Under the pieces are notes generated by a model that worked only from the letters and a program-made list of their open reading frames with translations, was not told the DNA's origin and ran no database searches. DNA of 64,000 bases from G963666535 sp963666535 (GTDB lineage: Bacteria; Bacillota; Clostridia; Oscillospirales; Oscillospiraceae), in contig OY762913.1 in assembly GCA_963666535.1 (NCBI GenBank), forward strand, positions 124,001 through 188,000. The letters are read 5' to 3'. Both the position numbers and the translations under genes were made by a program. Positions 32,828 through 41,404 of this stretch are shown in pieces. The first letter of the stretch is position 1. The number at the start of each line of letters is the position of its first letter.

Positions 32828-33460
32828 TCAGAGCCCCAATGCTTCCATAACCACTTTCGTGGTCGCTTCGATGGTCGCCTGATTGGCTACCATCCGGACA
32901 ATTCCCCTGGCCTCGTAAAAGCCCTTCAGGGGTTCGGTTTCTGCGTGATAGGCCCTCAAACGGTTTTGCACCGTCTCAGGCTGATCATCGCTGCGAAGGA
33001 CGAGTTCTGCCCCGCACTTGTCGCACACGCCCTCTTTTTTGGGGGGCACAGACACCACATGGTAGGTAGCACCACAATTTACGCAAGCCCGCCGACCGCC
33101 CATGCGCTCCACGATCTCTCCATCAGAGATTTCAATCGAAAGCACTTTGTCAAACCGAATTCCGGCCGTTTCCAAAGCTTCTGCCTGGGCGATTGTGCGC
33201 GGCACGCCGTCTAGGATGTAGCCGTTCTTGCAGTCTGGCTCCTCCAGACGCTCGGCGATGATGCCAATAATGACTTCATCAGGCACAAGCTTGCCTGCAT
33301 CCATGTATTCTTTTGCCTTTATCCCCACAGGCGTGCCGTTTTTTACGGCCGCCCGGAGGATGTTTCCGGTGGAAATGGTCGGGATCGAAAGCTTTTGACT
33401 GAGGATATCAGCCTGTGTGCCTTTGCCCGCACCGGGGGCACCTAATAGAATTAATTTCAT
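32828..33460 (-). CDS. adk: Adenylate kinase
   Basis: The 210-aa enzyme interconverts ATP + AMP and 2 ADP. P-loop GAPGAGKGT is at residues 7-15, and DGVPRTIAQAEAL is the conserved central motif. The LID contains CVNC and CDKC, the zinc-binding form common in Gram-positives. It sits between secY and map in the standard order. Confidence 0.99.
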   Translation of the reverse strand: MKLILLGAPGAGKGTQADILSQKLSIPTISTGNILRAAVKNGTPVGIKAKEYMDAGKLVPDEVIIGIIAERLEEPDCKNGYILDGVPRTIAQAEALETAGIRFDKVLSIEISDGEIVERMGGRRACVNCGATYHVVSVPPKKEGVCDKCGAELVLRSDDQPETVQNRLRAYHAETEPLKGFYEARGIVRMVANQATIEATTKVVMEALGL

Positions 33461-33472
33461 CTGCCAGCCGCC

Positions 33473-34801
33473 TTACTCAAGGAAACCCTTGTAATGACGC
33501 ATCAGCATCTGTGCCTCCAAAGACTTGACGGTCTCCAGCGCGACGCCGACCACAATGATGATGGACGTACCGCCGATAGCCAGCGCTCTCACGCCGATCA
33601 GGTTACCGGTGAGGATGGGGGCGATTGCCAAAATGGCCAGGTAAAGTGCACCAAACATGGTAATCTTACCCAAAACCTTGCTAATAAAGTCAGCGGTGGG
33701 CTTTCCGGGGCGAAAACCGGGGATAAATCCGCCGTTTTTCTTCAGATTGTTGGCAACCTCAATGGGGTTAAACTGCATTGTGGCATAGAAATAGCTGAAC
33801 GCGATGATCAGCAGGAAATAGACCACAATGTAGATGATGGATGTTGTGTCAAAAATCGTGAGAAATGTGTTCCAGCCGCTTCCTGCTGTTTTGGAGGACG
33901 GCACAAACGCACCGATCGTCGCAGGCAGAGAGGCAATGGTCTGGGCGAAAATGATGGGCATAACGCCGCTCATATTCAACTTCATAGGAATATGAGTAGA
34001 CTGTCCGCCGTACATCTTCCGTCCTACCACGCGCTTTGCGTACTGCACAGGCAAACGCCGCTCAGAGTTGGAGATAAATACGATCAGAACCACCAGAGCC
34101 AGCATACCAAGGACGATTCCCACAGCACCCAGCGGGTGCAGAACAAAGACGGTGTCGGTCCCTGCTATTCCGTTGACCCAGTTTTTGATCCCACGGTAAA
34201 TATAACTCACCATTGTTGGCCCGCGAGAAATGATGCCCGCAAACAGGATAATGGAAATGCCGTTGCCGATTCCAAACTCGGTAATTTGTTCACCCAGCCA
34301 CATGAGGAATGCCGAGCCCGCCGTGAAGGTCAGAACGATGACAATCGCCACCCAAATACCATTCGTGGAGCCCGTGTTAATTAAATCATAACTCTTGATC
34401 AGGGTGTAGTAACCGAAGCCCTGCAACAGTCCGATGCCCACTGTGGTATAACGGGTGATGGCTGCAATTTTCTTGCGGCCTTCCTCTCCCTCATCCTTCT
34501 GCATCCGCTCCAGAGCCGGGATGGCTACTGTGAGCAGCTGGATGATGATGGAACTGTTAATATAGGGCTGGATACTAAGCGCAAACACCGTAGCCTCCGC
34601 AAAAGCAGAGCCGCTCATGGCATTCATCAGACTCAGCACAGTACCGCTGTTAGCCGCCAGATATTCGCCGAGATATTCCGTATTGATATACGGAACGGGT
34701 ACGGCAGACCCCAAGCGAAAGATGAGCAGAGCGAAGATCGTAAACATGATCTTGCGGCGCAGCTCAGGGATCTTCCATGCGTTACGGACGGTCTGGATCA
34801 T
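33473..34801 (-). CDS. secY: Protein translocase subunit SecY
   Basis: The 442-aa channel protein of the Sec translocon has ten predicted membrane segments. Signature stretches include YINSSIIIQLLTVAIP and GNGISIILFAGI. It starts two bases after rplO, suggesting coupling, and precedes adk. Confidence 0.99.
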   Translation of the reverse strand: MIQTVRNAWKIPELRRKIMFTIFALLIFRLGSAVPVPYINTEYLGEYLAANSGTVLSLMNAMSGSAFAEATVFALSIQPYINSSIIIQLLTVAIPALERMQKDEGEEGRKKIAAITRYTTVGIGLLQGFGYYTLIKSYDLINTGSTNGIWVAIVIVLTFTAGSAFLMWLGEQITEFGIGNGISIILFAGIISRGPTMVSYIYRGIKNWVNGIAGTDTVFVLHPLGAVGIVLGMLALVVLIVFISNSERRLPVQYAKRVVGRKMYGGQSTHIPMKLNMSGVMPIIFAQTIASLPATIGAFVPSSKTAGSGWNTFLTIFDTTSIIYIVVYFLLIIAFSYFYATMQFNPIEVANNLKKNGGFIPGFRPGKPTADFISKVLGKITMFGALYLAILAIAPILTGNLIGVRALAIGGTSIIIVVGVALETVKSLEAQMLMRHYKGFLE

Positions 34802-34803
34802 CC

Positions 34804-35244
34804 TTAGACCACCTCCGCCTTACCACCAACTGCTTCGATCTTTTCCTTGGCAGAGGCGGAGAAAGCGGATGCCTGCACGGTAAGCTTTTTCGTCAGCTTG
34901 CCATTACCCAGGATCTTAACGCCGTACTCGCACTTGGAAAGGATGCCCTTTTGCAGCAGGTCGTTCACGTTGACGGCAGCACCATCTTCAAACTGCTCCA
35001 AAACGGAGAGGTTGATTGCTTCCATGGGTTTTGCAAAAATATTATTGAAGCCGCGCTTCGGCACACGACGGGCCAGCGGCATCTGGCCTCCTTCGAAGCC
35101 AACGCGGACTCCGCCGCCGGAACGGGCCTTCTGGCCTTTGTGTCCACGGCCTGCGGTCTTACCGTTTCCGGTACCTGCACCGCGGCCCTTGCGCTTGCCC
35201 ACTGTAGTGGAGCCAGCTGCGGGAGATAGTTCATGCAAATTCAT
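34804..35244 (-). CDS. rplO: 50S ribosomal protein L15
   Basis: The 146-aa protein begins MNLHELSPAAGSTTVGKRKG and contains the Gly/Arg-rich GRGAGTGNGKTAGRGHKGQ stretch, typical of L15. Normal position before secY. Confidence 0.99.
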   Translation of the reverse strand: MNLHELSPAAGSTTVGKRKGRGAGTGNGKTAGRGHKGQKARSGGGVRVGFEGGQMPLARRVPKRGFNNIFAKPMEAINLSVLEQFEDGAAVNVNDLLQKGILSKCEYGVKILGNGKLTKKLTVQASAFSASAKEKIEAVGGKAEVV

Positions 35245-35258
35245 TTACGCGCACCTCC

Positions 35259-35453
35259 TTACTTTTCCTCGGTGACCTGGAGCAGATAACCGATCTGAGC
35301 GATCTTGCCACGTGTTGCCTCGTTATCGGGCTGTACCGTGTCGTCGCCAATTTTACGCAGCCCCAGAGCCGCCGCAGTCGCCTTATGCTGGGCGATGCGT
35401 CCGTTCAGGCTCTTAGCCAACTTAATGTTGAGCTTTGCTTCTTTCTTAGCCAT
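35259..35453 (-). CDS. rpmD: 50S ribosomal protein L30
   Basis: The 64-aa protein contains LNIKLAKSLNGRIAQHKATAA-like sequence ending in LLQVTEEK. It fits L30 in length and location between rpsE and rplO. Confidence 0.97.
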   Translation of the reverse strand: MAKKEAKLNIKLAKSLNGRIAQHKATAAALGLRKIGDDTVQPDNEATRGKIAQIGYLLQVTEEK

Positions 35454-35467
35454 TTCGTAAAGCCCCC

Positions 35468-35968
35468 TTAGCCTTGGATCTCGTCCGCGCTTTTACCGCG
35501 GATACGAGCCACTTCCTGCACGCCACGCAGAGTCTTGAGTCCCTGCATGGTAGCAGCCACCACGTTCTGTGGATTGTTGGAACGCAGGCACTTCGTGCGG
35601 ATATCCTTAATCCCGGCAGCTTCCAGCACAGCACGCACCGGGCCGCCGGCGATCACGCCGGTACCGGGAGCAGCAGGCTTGAGGAGTACGCGGCCAGCAC
35701 CGAACACACCAATCACCTCGTGGGGAATGGTTGTGCCAGACAGGGTAATATCCACCAGATTCTTCTTGGCATCTTCAATGCCCTTGCGAATCGCCTCGGG
35801 AACTTCGCTGGCCTTACCCAGACCAAATCCCACTTTGCCCTTCTCGTTACCAACCACAACCAGTGCGGCGAACTTGAAGATACGACCGCCCTTGACGGTT
35901 TTTGATACACGGTTGAGAGAAACGACTTTCTCCACAAACTCGCTGGGTTCTCTTTCAAATCTTGCCAT
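35468..35968 (-). CDS. rpsE: 30S ribosomal protein S5
   Basis: The 166-aa protein has the double-stranded-RNA-binding-like N-domain (VVSLNRVSKTVKGGRIFKF, GNEKGKVGFGLGKA) and the C-terminal IAGGPVRAVLEAAGI. It contributes to decoding accuracy at the 30S entry pore. Confidence 0.99.
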   Translation of the reverse strand: MARFEREPSEFVEKVVSLNRVSKTVKGGRIFKFAALVVVGNEKGKVGFGLGKASEVPEAIRKGIEDAKKNLVDITLSGTTIPHEVIGVFGAGRVLLKPAAPGTGVIAGGPVRAVLEAAGIKDIRTKCLRSNNPQNVVAATMQGLKTLRGVQEVARIRGKSADEIQG

Positions 35969-35986
35969 TTCGTTTCCTCCTCCCGA

Positions 35987-36346
35987 TTAAAATGCCAGGC
36001 CGCCCTCGCGGGCGCCATCGGCCAGGGCTTTCACGCGCCCATGATACAGGTAGCCGCCGCGGTCAAAAACCACGTCTTCAATGCCCTTGGCCTTTGCGCG
36101 CTCTGCAACAGTCAGGCCAACCTGCTTAGCAGCTTCGCAGTTGCTGCCCTTGGCGGTGAAATCCTTATCCAGAGAAGATGCAGAAACCAACGTCACGCCG
36201 TTGACATCATCAATGATCTGCGCGTAGATATTGGTTGCACTGCGGAATACGTTCAAGCGAGGTCTTTCGGGCGTGCCGGAGATCTTGCCACGCACTCTCT
36301 TATGTCGTCTCATACGTTGTCCACTGGTATCAGGTCTCTTAATCAT
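35987..36346 (-). CDS. rplR: 50S ribosomal protein L18
   Basis: The 119-aa 5S-rRNA-binding protein shows RLNVFRSATNIYAQIIDD and a C-terminal FDRGGYLYHGRVKALADGAREGG. Normal length; follows rplF. Confidence 0.99.
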   Translation of the reverse strand: MIKRPDTSGQRMRRHKRVRGKISGTPERPRLNVFRSATNIYAQIIDDVNGVTLVSASSLDKDFTAKGSNCEAAKQVGLTVAERAKAKGIEDVVFDRGGYLYHGRVKALADGAREGGLAF

Positions 36347-36359
36347 TCAGCACACCTCC

Positions 36360-36902
36360 TTACTTCTTGCCGCCGGTCTTACCAACCTTGCGGCGGATGA
36401 CCTCGTCAATATATTTAATGCCCTTGCCCTTATAAGGCTCGGGGGGCCGCTTCTCGCGGACCTCGGCAGCGAATTGGCCGACTTTCTGCTTATCGCAGCC
36501 GCTGATGATAATCTTGTTTGCGGTGGGAGACTCAATGGTGATGCCCTCAACGGAATCCACAAACACCTGATGAGAATAACCCAGGTTCATGACCAGCTGC
36601 GTACCCTGCATCGCCACACGATAGCCAACGCCGTTGACATCGAGTTCCTTTTTGAACCCCTCAGTCACGCCGACGACCATGTTGTTTACGAGAGAACGGG
36701 TCAATCCATGAAGGGACCGGTTCTCCTTGGCGTCGTTGGGACGGGTAACCTTGATCTCGCCGTTATCCATCTCAATCTTCATGTTGGGGTGCATGGTCTG
36801 TGTCAAAGTCCCCTTGGGGCCCTTGACCGTAATAATATTGCCTTCGATCTTCACGTCCACACCAGATGGGACGGTGATAGGCGCTCTTCCGATTCTTGAC
36901 AT
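36360..36902 (-). CDS. rplF: 50S ribosomal protein L6
   Basis: The 180-aa protein begins MSRIGRAPITVPSGVDVKI and has the paired L6 domains, ending with PPEPYKGKGIKYIDEVIRRK. The ATG at 36902 has GGAGG upstream; an in-frame extension to 36950 overlaps rpsH and is rejected. Confidence 0.99.
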   Translation of the reverse strand: MSRIGRAPITVPSGVDVKIEGNIITVKGPKGTLTQTMHPNMKIEMDNGEIKVTRPNDAKENRSLHGLTRSLVNNMVVGVTEGFKKELDVNGVGYRVAMQGTQLVMNLGYSHQVFVDSVEGITIESPTANKIIISGCDKQKVGQFAAEVREKRPPEPYKGKGIKYIDEVIRRKVGKTGGKK

Positions 36903-36915
36903 TCCTATACCCTCC

Positions 36916-37314
36916 TTACCAGATGAATGCCAGGACTTCACCACCGACATGTGCTGCGCGGGCAGCCTTGTCGGTCATAACGCCCTTGGACGTAGATACA
37001 ATTGCGACACCCAGGCCACGCAGCACACGGGGGAGCTCTTCCGCTCCAGCGTAAACGCGCAGGCCGGGCTTGGATACGCGGCGAAGACCGGTGATGACCT
37101 TCTCTTTGCCGGGACCATACTTCAAATTGATGGTGATGACACCCTGGGTGCCGTCTTCCGTCATCTGGAAGGACTTAATGTAGCCCTCGTCCAGCAGGAT
37201 CTGAGCAATGGCCTTCTTCATGTTGGACGCAGGCACGTTCACAGTGTCATGCTTTGCATTCGTTGCGTTGCGGATACGAGTGAGCATATCCGCAATAGGA
37301 TCTGTGATATGCAT
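36916..37314 (-). CDS. rpsH: 30S ribosomal protein S8
   Basis: The 132-aa protein starts MHITDPIADMLTRIRNA and ends with GVMTDKAARAAHVGGEVLAFIW, as expected for S8, which binds 16S rRNA and in E. coli represses the spc operon. It follows an unusually long, hairpin-rich 225-base spacer after rpsN. Confidence 0.99.
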   Translation of the reverse strand: MHITDPIADMLTRIRNATNAKHDTVNVPASNMKKAIAQILLDEGYIKSFQMTEDGTQGVITINLKYGPGKEKVITGLRRVSKPGLRVYAGAEELPRVLRGLGVAIVSTSKGVMTDKAARAAHVGGEVLAFIW

Positions 37315-37539
37315 GGATTTTGACCTCCTTTATAGGTTACAGAATTTCTCTGTATAGGCGGCAAGGTATCGCGGTTAGGCAGCCGCGACCTTTTGGCCGT
37401 CTTCAGGGGTTTTCCCCCTGGTTTTATAACGCGGGATGGCGGGAGTGAAACTCCCGCCCTGCCCTTGTTAACGGAGTTAATGGGAAGCTAGTTTCCCATG
37501 CCCCCCCTGTAAGAGGGCTGCTTCACAGGCAGATTACTC
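37315..37539 (-). other. Structured 225-base spacer between rpsN and rpsH
   Basis: Most genes in this operon are 0-20 bases apart, so this gap stands out. It holds hairpins CAGGGG/CCCCTG (37404-37420), GGCGGGAGT/ACTCCCGCC (37438-37458), TGGGAA/TTCCCA (37481-37498) and CCTGT/ACAGG (37506-37529). I see no ORF with a ribosome-binding site. It may be an mRNA processing or regulatory element. Confidence 0.6.
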
Positions 37540-37725
37540 TTACCAAGAAGCCTTTTTCACGCCGGGAATCTGGCCCTTATGAGCCAGTTCACGGAAGCAA
37601 ATACGGCAGATGCCATAGTCACGCAGATAGGCATGGGGGCGACCGCAGATCTTGCAGCGGTTGTAGCCGCGGGTAGAGTACTTGGGCTCGGCCTGCTGCT
37701 TGAGGATCATAGATTTCTTAGCCAT
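37540..37725 (-). CDS. rpsN: 30S ribosomal protein S14, zinc type
   Basis: The 61-aa protein has CKICGRPHAYLRDYGICRIC, the two CxxC pairs of the zinc-binding short S14 (type Z). Start AGGAGG is clear. It is located between rplE and rpsH. Confidence 0.99.
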   Translation of the reverse strand: MAKKSMILKQQAEPKYSTRGYNRCKICGRPHAYLRDYGICRICFRELAHKGQIPGVKKASW

Positions 37726-37739
37726 ATGTCAGTTCCTCC

Positions 37740-38291
37740 TTATCGGCCCATGAAGGGGGCACCGATCAGAGCAAGTAGCTCACGGGCCTCTTCATCGGTG
37801 TTGGCGGTGGTGCACATGACAATGTCCATACCGCGGATCTTGTCGATCTTATCAAAGTCGATCTCAGGGAAGATCAGCTGTTCCTTGATGCCCAGGGCAT
37901 AGTTGCCGCGGCCGTCAAAGGAATCAGGGTTGATACCACGGAAGTCACGCACGCGTGGGAGTGCCACATTCAGCAAGCGGTCCAAAAACTCCCACATCTT
38001 GTCGCCGCGCAGGGTCACCTTCGCGCCAATGGGCATGCCCTCGCGGAGCTTAAAGTTCGCAACAGACTTTTTTGCCAGAGTAATCACGGCCTTCTGGCCG
38101 GTGATAGCAGTCAGATCTCTTACGACAGCGTCCAGGGCCTTTGCGCTGTCGCGAGCCTCGGTGCAGCCAACGTTCAGGACAATTTTGTCAAAACGGGGGA
38201 TCTGCATTGTGCTCTTGTAACCGAATTTGGTCATGAGAGCGGGAGCAACTTCCTGCTGATACTTGACTTTTAAATTAGGCATTTCAGACAT
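37740..38291 (-). CDS. rplE: 50S ribosomal protein L5
   Basis: The 183-aa 5S-rRNA-binding protein contains IPRFDKIVLNVGCTEA, KLREGMPIGAKVTLRG and the C-terminal DIVMCTTANTDEEARELL. Normal for L5. Confidence 0.99.
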   Translation of the reverse strand: MSEMPNLKVKYQQEVAPALMTKFGYKSTMQIPRFDKIVLNVGCTEARDSAKALDAVVRDLTAITGQKAVITLAKKSVANFKLREGMPIGAKVTLRGDKMWEFLDRLLNVALPRVRDFRGINPDSFDGRGNYALGIKEQLIFPEIDFDKIDKIRGMDIVMCTTANTDEEARELLALIGAPFMGR

Positions 38292-38310
38292 TTTTGTTTA
38301 CTCCTCTCTC

Positions 38311-38628
38311 TCAAATCTCGGCGCCGCATTTTTTGCAAACGCAGACCTTCTTGCCATCAGCAAGAAGCTTGTGGGCAGGACGGGTAGCCTTGTTGCACTT
38401 GGGGCACACGCGCATAACCTTGCAGGCATAAATGGGGGCTTCCTTCTTCAGGATGCCTCCCTGATCTCCCTGCTTGCGCGGCTTGGTGTGACGGGAAATC
38501 ACGTTGATCTTCTCCACGACGACCTTACCGGCCTTAGGCATAGTCTCAAGAACCTTACCCTGTTTGCCCTTGTCCTTACCGGACAGAACAACGACTAGAT
38601 CGTTCTTTTTGATGCTCATTTTATTCAT
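38311..38628 (-). CDS. rplX: 50S ribosomal protein L24
   Basis: The KOW-domain protein shows KKNDLVVVLSGKDKGKQGKV and a C-terminal CPKCNKATRP...CKKCGAEI zinc-ribbon-like set of Cys residues. ATG at 38628 has AGGGGG about eight bases upstream; an ATG at 38619 is an alternative. 105 or 102 aa. Confidence 0.98.
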   Translation of the reverse strand: MNKMSIKKNDLVVVLSGKDKGKQGKVLETMPKAGKVVVEKINVISRHTKPRKQGDQGGILKKEAPIYACKVMRVCPKCNKATRPAHKLLADGKKVCVCKKCGAEI

Positions 38629-38642
38629 CTCTCACTACCCCC

Positions 38643-39011
38643 TTACAGCACTTCAGGAGCCAGAGACAGGATCTTCATGTAGTCCTTGTCGCGCAGCTCG
38701 CGGGCCACCGGGCCAAAGATACGGGTGCCTTTCGGGTTCTTGTCGTCCTTAATCAGAACGGCGGCATTCTCGTCAAAACGGAGATAGCTGCCGTCGGCAC
38801 GACGTACGCCGCGGGCGGAACGGACGATCACGGCCTTGACGACCTCGCCCTTCTTGACCTGGCCGCCGGGAGCAGCCTTACGCACAGAAGCAACAACAAC
38901 GTCTCCGATGTTGCCGTACTTGCGCTTGGAGCCGCCCAGAACGCGGATGGTTTTCAGTTCTTTGGCACCGGTATTATCGGCAACCTTCAAATAAGTTTCT
39001 TCCTGAATCAT
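38643..39011 (-). CDS. rplN: 50S ribosomal protein L14
   Basis: The 122-aa protein begins MIQEETYLKVADNTGAKEL and includes RFDENAAVLIKDDKNPKGTR. Canonical L14. Confidence 0.99.
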   Translation of the reverse strand: MIQEETYLKVADNTGAKELKTIRVLGGSKRKYGNIGDVVVASVRKAAPGGQVKKGEVVKAVIVRSARGVRRADGSYLRFDENAAVLIKDDKNPKGTRIFGPVARELRDKDYMKILSLAPEVL

Positions 39012-39023
39012 ATCGGCACCTCC

Positions 39024-39287
39024 TTACTTCGCTTTGTCTAGGATCTCCACCACGCGCCATCTTTTGTCCTTGGACAGGGGGCGAGTCTCCATGACACGCA
39101 CTCTGTCGCCGATGCCGCACTGGTTGAGTTCATCATGTGCTTTTAGCTTATAGGTTCTCTTCACAATCTTCTTATACAGAGGATGGGCCACACGGTCGGC
39201 GATGGCAACCACAACGGTCTTATCCATCTTATCCGAAACCACCAGGCCGACTCTGGTCTTGCGGGAAGAGGTTCTATTCTCATTCAT
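39024..39287 (-). CDS. rpsQ: 30S ribosomal protein S17
   Basis: The 87-aa OB-fold protein has TRVGLVVSDKMDKTVVVAI and RVRVMETRPLSKDKRWRVVE. Canonical S17. Confidence 0.99.
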   Translation of the reverse strand: MNENRTSSRKTRVGLVVSDKMDKTVVVAIADRVAHPLYKKIVKRTYKLKAHDELNQCGIGDRVRVMETRPLSKDKRWRVVEILDKAK

Positions 39288-39302
39288 AGTTCAAGTTCCT
39301 CC

Positions 39303-39500
39303 TTATCGGCCTGCGAGTTCTTGCTCGCGGATGGTTGTTTTCACTCGTGCGATATCCTTCTTGACCTCAGCGATCTTGATGGGATTGTCGAGCTGATTGG
39401 TCGCATGCTGAAGGCGAAGCTGGAACAGGGCTTTCTTCAGTTCAAGCAGTTTGCTCTCCAACTCAGCGCCGGACATTTTGCGTACTTCTGTTGCCTTCAT
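39303..39500 (-). CDS. rpmC: 50S ribosomal protein L29
   Basis: The 65-aa two-helix protein has MKATEVRKMSGAELESKLLE and LRLQHATNQLDNP, as in L29. Its start shares a base with the rplP stop (39500), suggesting coupling. Confidence 0.98.
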   Translation of the reverse strand: MKATEVRKMSGAELESKLLELKKALFQLRLQHATNQLDNPIKIAEVKKDIARVKTTIREQELAGR

Positions 39501-39931
39501 TATGCTTCACCACCGTTCTCGGTTACTTCACGCTTGATGATCTTGCACTTAACGGGCAGCTTGTGGCTGGCCAAACGCAGTGCCTCCATGGCGGTCTCTT
39601 CTGGGACGCCCGCAATCTCAAACATGACGCGGTCAGGCTTAACCACGGCAACCCATTGCTCCGGCGATCCTTTGCCGGAACCCATGCGGGTACCAAGCGC
39701 CTTTTTTGTCAGGGGCTTATCAGGGAAAATTTTGATCCAAACCTTACCGCCACGCTTGGTGTAGCGGGTCATTGCAATACGGGCAGCCTCGATCTGGTTG
39801 CTGGTGATCCAGCTGGGCTCAGTGGCCTGAAGGCCATACTCGCCGTAGCAAACAACGTTGCCACGGGTGGCTCTGCCCGTCATGCGGCCGCGGTGAACGC
39901 GACGATATTTCACTCTTTTGGGGAGCAGCAT
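39500..39931 (-). CDS. rplP: 50S ribosomal protein L16
   Basis: The 143-aa protein begins MLLPKRVKYRRVHRGRMTGR and includes RMGSGKGSPEQWVAVVKP, the conserved peptidyl-transferase-centre loop region. Its start shares a base with the rpsC stop. Confidence 0.99.
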   Translation of the reverse strand: MLLPKRVKYRRVHRGRMTGRATRGNVVCYGEYGLQATEPSWITSNQIEAARIAMTRYTKRGGKVWIKIFPDKPLTKKALGTRMGSGKGSPEQWVAVVKPDRVMFEIAGVPEETAMEALRLASHKLPVKCKIIKREVTENGGEA

Positions 39932-40755
39932 TACTGAGCGCCTCCTTCCTTCGGAGTACTACCGCCCTGTGCGGGGCGGGGACCACGGTTGTTGTTAAAT
40001 CCGCGGTTGTTATTAAAGCCACGGTTGTTATTGTTGAAACCGCCGTCGCGGTGGTCGCGGCGGGGACGCTCAGGACGTTCCTTAAAGTTCTTGGTGTCCA
40101 GCGTGCGGGGAGAGGTGCGCAGCGTCTGGGTGAGAATCTCGCCTTTATAAATCCAGACCTTTACGCCAATTCGACCATAGGTGGTGGCAGCCTCGGCAAA
40201 GCCGTAGTCAATGTCAGCACGTAGGGTCTGCAGAGGAATGGTGCCATCGTGATAATGCTCCACACGAGCAATTTCAGCACCGCCCAGACGACCGGAGCAG
40301 CAGGTCTTGATGCCGCGGGCGCCGCCACGCATGGCGCGGCCCATAGAATTCTTCATGGCGCGGCGGAAGGAGATACGCTTCTCCAGCTGCTGTGCAATGT
40401 TCTCAGCCACCAGTTGTGCATCGGTGTCAACGCTCTTGACCTCAACAATGTTGAGGATCACGGGCTTGCCGGCAATCTTCTCCACAGCCAGGCGATAACG
40501 CTCAATGTCTGCGCCAGCCCTGCCGATTACCACACCGGGACGGGCGCAATGCAAATAGATCTTCACCTTTGCATTGTCTCGTTCAATTTCAATCTTGGGA
40601 ACACCGGCGGAGTACAGGGTTTTCTTTAAATAATCCCGAATTTTCTTATCCTCAACCAGAAGATCGCCGACCTTCTCATTGCGGGCATACCAGCGGGAAT
40701 CCCAATCCTTAATGACGCCCACACGAAACCCGTGTGGATTAATTTTCTGTCCCAT
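39931..40755 (-). CDS. rpsC: 30S ribosomal protein S3 with Asn/Gly-rich C-terminal tail
   Basis: Residues 1 to about 226 are canonical S3: N-terminal MGQKINPHGFRVGVI, the KH domain around VVIGRAGADIERY, and the C-domain with SGRLGGAEIARVE. Residues 227-274 form an extra low-complexity tail: basic RPERPRRDHRD, three repeats GFNNNNR, GFNNNR, GFNNNR, and a Pro/Gly/Gln end. S3 length in the group is usually 215-230 aa without the repeats, so this tail is an unusual extension, probably flexible and RNA- or protein-binding. Confidence 0.97.
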   Translation of the reverse strand: MGQKINPHGFRVGVIKDWDSRWYARNEKVGDLLVEDKKIRDYLKKTLYSAGVPKIEIERDNAKVKIYLHCARPGVVIGRAGADIERYRLAVEKIAGKPVILNIVEVKSVDTDAQLVAENIAQQLEKRISFRRAMKNSMGRAMRGGARGIKTCCSGRLGGAEIARVEHYHDGTIPLQTLRADIDYGFAEAATTYGRIGVKVWIYKGEILTQTLRTSPRTLDTKNFKERPERPRRDHRDGGFNNNNRGFNNNRGFNNNRGPRPAQGGSTPKEGGAQ

Positions 40756-40770
40756 TATTCTCCTCCTCCC

Positions 40771-41103
40771 TTAGCGCTCTTTCACCACGATGGTGATATG
40801 AGAAGTTCTTTTGTTAATGCGGTAGGCACGGCCCTGCGCCCGGGGCATCATCCGCTTGATGATGGGACCGGGGTTTGCAAAGGTTTCCGACACGTACAGC
40901 TTCTCAGGATCCATCTGGTGATTGTTCTCCGCATTGGCTGCTGCGCTCTTGAGGAGCTTCAACAAAGGCTCGGAGGCAGCCTTAGGGGTGTTCATCAGAA
41001 TCGCGTTGGACTGTGCCACGCTCTTTCCGCGGATCAAATCGCAAACGATTTTCACCTTACGGGGAGAGATGCGGACATAACGCAGATGTGCTGTTGCTTC
41101 CAT
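40771..41103 (-). CDS. rplV: 50S ribosomal protein L22
   Basis: The 110-aa protein has YVRISPRKVKIVCDLIRGKS and the tunnel-loop region ending in GRAYRINKRTSHITIVV. Canonical L22. Confidence 0.99.
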   Translation of the reverse strand: MEATAHLRYVRISPRKVKIVCDLIRGKSVAQSNAILMNTPKAASEPLLKLLKSAAANAENNHQMDPEKLYVSETFANPGPIIKRMMPRAQGRAYRINKRTSHITIVVKER

Positions 41104-41117
41104 TATCTCTCTCCTCC

Positions 41118-41390
41118 TTACTTGCCAGTCTTAGCGCCGGCATGACCGCGGAATGTGCGGGTAGGGGCGAATTCCCCCAGCTTATGCCCGACCATGTCCT
41201 CGCTCACAAAAACGGGAACATGCTTGCGGCCATCATGCACTGCAAAGGTGTGCCCGACAAAGGAGGGGAAGATGGTGGAGCTGCGGCTCCAGGTCTTCAG
41301 CACTTTCTTCTCGCCGGTCTGATTCATGTCTTCGACTCGCTTCAGCAGCTCGGCGGCGCAAAACGGGCCTTTCTTGATACTTCTGCTCAT
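41118..41390 (-). CDS. rpsS: 30S ribosomal protein S19
   Basis: The 90-aa protein has MSRSIKKGPF, STIFPSFVGHTFAVHDGRKH and HKLGEFAPTRTFRGHAG. Canonical S19. Confidence 0.99.
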   Translation of the reverse strand: MSRSIKKGPFCAAELLKRVEDMNQTGEKKVLKTWSRSSTIFPSFVGHTFAVHDGRKHVPVFVSEDMVGHKLGEFAPTRTFRGHAGAKTGK

Positions 41391-41404
41391 TTTTAATAGC
41401 CTCC

